The notes beneath the pieces were generated by a model. It did no database searches. It was not told the origin of the DNA and saw nothing but the letters and a program-made list of their open reading frames with translations. From the NCBI RefSeq assembly GCF_900183385.1, contig NZ_FXUT01000005.1, positions 39,044 to 103,043 on the forward strand: 64,000 nucleotides of DNA, in the 5' to 3' direction. Of this stretch, positions 61,297 through 64,000 are shown in pieces. The stretch's first letter is position 1, and every line of letters begins with the position of its first letter. A program made the translations under genes and the position numbers. The stretch is from Listeria costaricensis (GTDB taxonomy: Bacteria; Bacillota; Bacilli; Lactobacillales; Listeriaceae).

Positions 61297-62076
61297 TTAT
61301 TTTCCCATTTGATGCCTGCGCTCTGATACTTCCTTCATGTATTTCTCCAAAAATGGTTGAACCTGTTCTAAATCAGCTATGCCAGCAAATTCGGCCTCCT
61401 GACCTCCGAAATATCCTTTTAGAGTGCTGACCAATTGGCCCTCTTTATAGGATAATGTGACCGTATGATTGACACTCGCCTTCTCGTCAAGCATCAAGGC
61501 AAATTCAAAAATCTTTTGGCTGCAAAACTGTGCATTTCTAATCAAGTTTTCCACCATCTCAGGATTTCTTCTAATCTGCATATTTAATGATTGCACGGTC
61601 ATGATTTCCGCATTTTCCGCTGGTAACGGTAAAAATGGATGCCCATCAGTCAGCCCTTTTCCAAGTAAAGACTGCTCCGCTTCCTCAAACCAAAACCCGC
61701 GCGCAATCACTTCGACAAATTGATCATGAAAGGAAAACAAGTAATGCTTGAAATCCGTCAACATGTCCCGGACGTTCCCGCCAAACTCATATGCGCCTTC
61801 GTAATGCTTTTTTTCATAATCAAAACGTTCCTTTTGCCAAGTGGAATTTTCCACCTGAAATACCCATGTTCCCTGCTCCGCCAAAGAATAATCAAATGCA
61901 TAAGGCAGAATTTCCCCACGACAAATTTTGATCGCATCCAAGTTTTCAAAAGTAATTCGCCCGTATCGATCCTCTCGCGTGATAAAATAAATCCCTGTCC
62001 GTTCGCCATAGACCACTTCAGGACTTAAGACGAAATCCGCCACAATAGGGATTTTTATTGGCTTTATGATTTCCAT
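61297..62076 (-). CDS. Hypothetical protein
   Basis: 259 residues, starts MEIIKPIKIPIVADF; AAGGAG eight bases before ATG 62076. No transmembrane segment; mixed alpha/beta. Not recognised. In an operon with the next gene upstream (35-base gap). Confidence 0.75.
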   Translation of the reverse strand: MEIIKPIKIPIVADFVLSPEVVYGERTGIYFITREDRYGRITFENLDAIKICRGEILPYAFDYSLAEQGTWVFQVENSTWQKERFDYEKKHYEGAYEFGGNVRDMLTDFKHYLFSFHDQFVEVIARGFWFEEAEQSLLGKGLTDGHPFLPLPAENAEIMTVQSLNMQIRRNPEMVENLIRNAQFCSQKIFEFALMLDEKASVNHTVTLSYKEGQLVSTLKGYFGGQEAEFAGIADLEQVQPFLEKYMKEVSERRHQMGK

Positions 62077-62111
62077 ATCCATTCTCCTTTCAGCCCCTTT
62101 ACCTGTAGTTC

Positions 62112-62636
62112 CTAGAGAATAATTTCCCCAAGCAATACTTTTTTCAAAAATTCCAGAAATGAGTCCGCCACAACTTCCGGCTCTTCAAACATTGGTTCAT
62201 ATCCGCATACAATCTCCCCAGTTTCTACACACATCCCGTAATACGCGTAACCATTGTGCAAACTCATATAGATGGGAAAATGCGCATTCCAAAAAGCTTT
62301 TACTTTCAATGCATCTTTTTTATTCAAACAGCCGTTAAGCGAAATCTGCTCAAACTCACAATAAGAAAAAGCCGTTTCTTCCTGTACCAGATAGCAATCC
62401 TGCGTCAAAAACCAAGCTGTTTGCGCATCATTTTCACAAGTTGAGAAAAGGTGAAAAAACGCCAAATAATCGTTTGGCAAATCGCCATACCTGTCCCTCA
62501 AATACGCTGGTACATCTATAGTACTCCCCGACTTTATATAACGAAATCCCATGGTATCCAACCAACTACAGAAAAGGGGCATTAGTTCATCAAAAGTATT
62601 CGTTTTTTCAATTTGTTCTAGCCATTTTGCTTGCAT
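62112..62636 (-). CDS. SUKH (SMI1/KNR4)-like protein
   Basis: 174 residues. PAYLRDRYGDLPNDYLAFFHLFS and the following WFLTQDCYLVQEE fit SMI1/KNR4-like (SUKH) proteins, many of which are immunity proteins to contact-dependent or polymorphic toxins. ATG 62636 has AGAAGG upstream. No toxin gene is next to it. The family call is from pattern only. Confidence 0.6.
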   Translation of the reverse strand: MQAKWLEQIEKTNTFDELMPLFCSWLDTMGFRYIKSGSTIDVPAYLRDRYGDLPNDYLAFFHLFSTCENDAQTAWFLTQDCYLVQEETAFSYCEFEQISLNGCLNKKDALKVKAFWNAHFPIYMSLHNGYAYYGMCVETGEIVCGYEPMFEEPEVVADSFLEFLKKVLLGEIIL

Positions 62637-62788
62637 ACTTGCCATCCTTCTGCTACACCATCAGTCATTCAGTTTTTGGGTAAACCACCTTATATTCTTC
62701 AATATTGTAATGATTATTATCACATATTGCAATAACACTTGCTTCATTTAGCTCTTACTTATTACATATACAACTGTTCCTGTCATCA

Positions 62789-64000
62789 TTACTTAAAATA
62801 ATCATCCACCGAAACATGGATAACACTCGAGTTCTCCACATCTTCAACTAAATTTTTTGTAAAAAGATACTTATGCGTTGTATACTTATCAAAGTACGAT
62901 GCCCGCTCATTCAAAACTTCTAAAGTCTTATTCACTTTAAATGAATTTCGCCACTTACATTCACCAATCAGTAGCTCCTTACCTGTAACAGATTCAACAA
63001 CCACGTCTAGCTCCTGAACATTGCCACTCTTATCTTTCCCCCACCATTTACCAAAAGATTTCGCAATAAATGGAAGCTCTCCCTGCGCGTTAAGTCTTCG
63101 CAAATATTGACGCGTCACCTCTTCAAATACCGGACCAATAAAGTCCGACAAATCATCAAGTGCTAAAGCTGAATAAACATCCCCATTCCCTCGTTCAATT
63201 TCACTCTTTATTGAGAATACATAACGATACCAAAAAGCGATGAAGTTTTCTGTAATTTGGTACTGACTGATTTTCCCTTTTAAAGGATTTGAACCAAACG
63301 GAATAACCCGCTCAATATAATTCAATTCCTGCAAAGTGAGCAGATATTTTGAAATCAAGCTACTTTCAAGTTTTGTGAAGTTTACAATTTCACTCAGGGT
63401 ATTGGAACCGCTAGCAATTGCTTGTAAAACCGCATTGTAGTTGGCCGGCTCTCTAAATTCCTGCCTCATCAATAGGATCCCTTCATTTAATAAATATCCA
63501 TTAATTTCAAAATAAAGTTCACGCAAGTTCTCTTCAAAACTCAAATCCTGATTGATTAAGGAAAGGTAGTAAGGAGTCCCCCCCACGCAGGCATAGTATC
63601 TTATTTTATCTTCATTGCTCGCACTTGGATAAAATCTTGCTGCATCATAGTAATCTAATGGATTAATTTTCAATTGCCCTGTTCGTCTACCAAATAGTGG
63701 ACTCTTCTCCCCCAATACTTGATTTTCCATAAAGCTCATTGATGACCCGCAAAGAATGAGGAAAATGTTCGTATTTTTAAAATCATAATCAATCACATGC
63801 TGCAAAATTGAATTAAGCGACTTATTCGCCGATGCCGCATATGGATACTCGTCAATGACAATGACTAAATGTTTGTCTCCAAGCTGTTCTTTGATAATAG
63901 AAAATAACATATTCCAATCATCAACAACCGGAAAATCTCGTATGCCCAGTTTCGCACCCAGCAATTTAGAAAATTTTTGCAAATTTAACGAATCATTCAC
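62789..64000 (-). CDS. ATPase_2/DUF234-type ATPase, N-terminus outside the window
   Basis: 403 residues visible, open at the right edge. Walker B LVIVIDEYPYAA, sensor FLILCGSSMSFMENQVLG, family motifs SPLFGRRTGQLKINPLDYYDA and GTPYYLSLIN, winged helix in the middle, and a C-terminal DUF234 (restriction-nuclease-like) part with QELDVVVES and LIGECKWRN. The Walker A segment should be just beyond 64000. Role of this family is not well known. Confidence 0.88.
   Translation of the reverse strand: MNDSLNLQKFSKLLGAKLGIRDFPVVDDWNMLFSIIKEQLGDKHLVIVIDEYPYAASANKSLNSILQHVIDYDFKNTNIFLILCGSSMSFMENQVLGEKSPLFGRRTGQLKINPLDYYDAARFYPSASNEDKIRYYACVGGTPYYLSLINQDLSFEENLRELYFEINGYLLNEGILLMRQEFREPANYNAVLQAIASGSNTLSEIVNFTKLESSLISKYLLTLQELNYIERVIPFGSNPLKGKISQYQITENFIAFWYRYVFSIKSEIERGNGDVYSALALDDLSDFIGPVFEEVTRQYLRRLNAQGELPFIAKSFGKWWGKDKSGNVQELDVVVESVTGKELLIGECKWRNSFKVNKTLEVLNERASYFDKYTTHKYLFTKNLVEDVENSSVIHVSVDDYFK

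Overview
The window is from a Listeria-type Firmicute. The evidence is gene order. gltB-gltD sits beside gltC. The virA-virB-virR ... adeC-virS cluster keeps the companion genes seen in L. monocytogenes, and a shikimate kinase lies next to it. The agmatine deiminase cluster has two aguA copies and a carbamate kinase, as in Listeria, but here it sits beside the vir cluster. From memory it lies elsewhere in L. monocytogenes, so this may be another Listeria species (L. grayi or a relative). The species call is inference.

Positions 1 to about 24.87 kb hold most of an integrative and conjugative element (ICE) of the ICEBs1/Tn916 type, inserted in the 3' end of a tRNA-Arg(CCU) gene (24827-24898, minus). 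Its right end has a tyrosine integrase, a small gene, a Cro/CI-type repressor, and a divergent promoter region (22605-22804) with four copies of an ATATGCTAAT-like operator. The long minus-strand operon then runs leftward. In order it has a DUF771 protein (possible excisionase), small unknown genes, a Ser/Asn-rich surface protein, a 1341-residue LPXTG adhesin, more small genes, two DUF961/HelP-like proteins, the coupling ATPase ConQ, an HTH-DUF3850 protein, an oriT almost identical in layout to that of ICEBs1 (7009-7032), the relaxase NicK, three ArdA-family genes in tandem, three small acidic proteins, and conB-conC-conD-conE. conE (VirB4) runs off the left edge. Several short genes have good ribosome binding sites (22, 49 and 20 codons).

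From 24.97 kb the chromosome resumes. First is a sigma-54-controlled PTS IIB-IIA-DUF871 operon with its LevR-like activator, then a DEAD-box helicase. Next is a LacI-type regulator broken by one in-frame amber codon, with a Gfo/Idh/MocA oxidoreductase. At 33.1-36.4 kb is a four-gene operon with the look of arsenic resistance: ArsR with the Cys32-x-Cys34 site, a stand-alone ATP-grasp enzyme resembling the glutathione synthetase half of GshF, a thiol-type arsenate reductase, and a MATE exporter instead of ArsB/Acr3. This is the most unusual system in the window.

glutamate synthase (gltB, gltD) follows, with divergent gltC and a GltC box that matches the B. subtilis arrangement. Then come a GNAT, a glycerol-dehydrogenase-like enzyme, VirS, AdeC, two companion genes, VirR and the VirAB transporter. 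After a membrane protein and a shikimate kinase (which lacks an ordinary start codon) come the RpiR-family regulator and the agmatine deiminase pathway: putrescine carbamoyltransferase, antiporter, agmatine deiminase, carbamate kinase and a second agmatine deiminase. This pathway would make ATP and ammonia from agmatine and help in acid. The right edge has two hypothetical genes, one SUKH-like, and a partial ATPase of the ATPase_2/DUF234 type.
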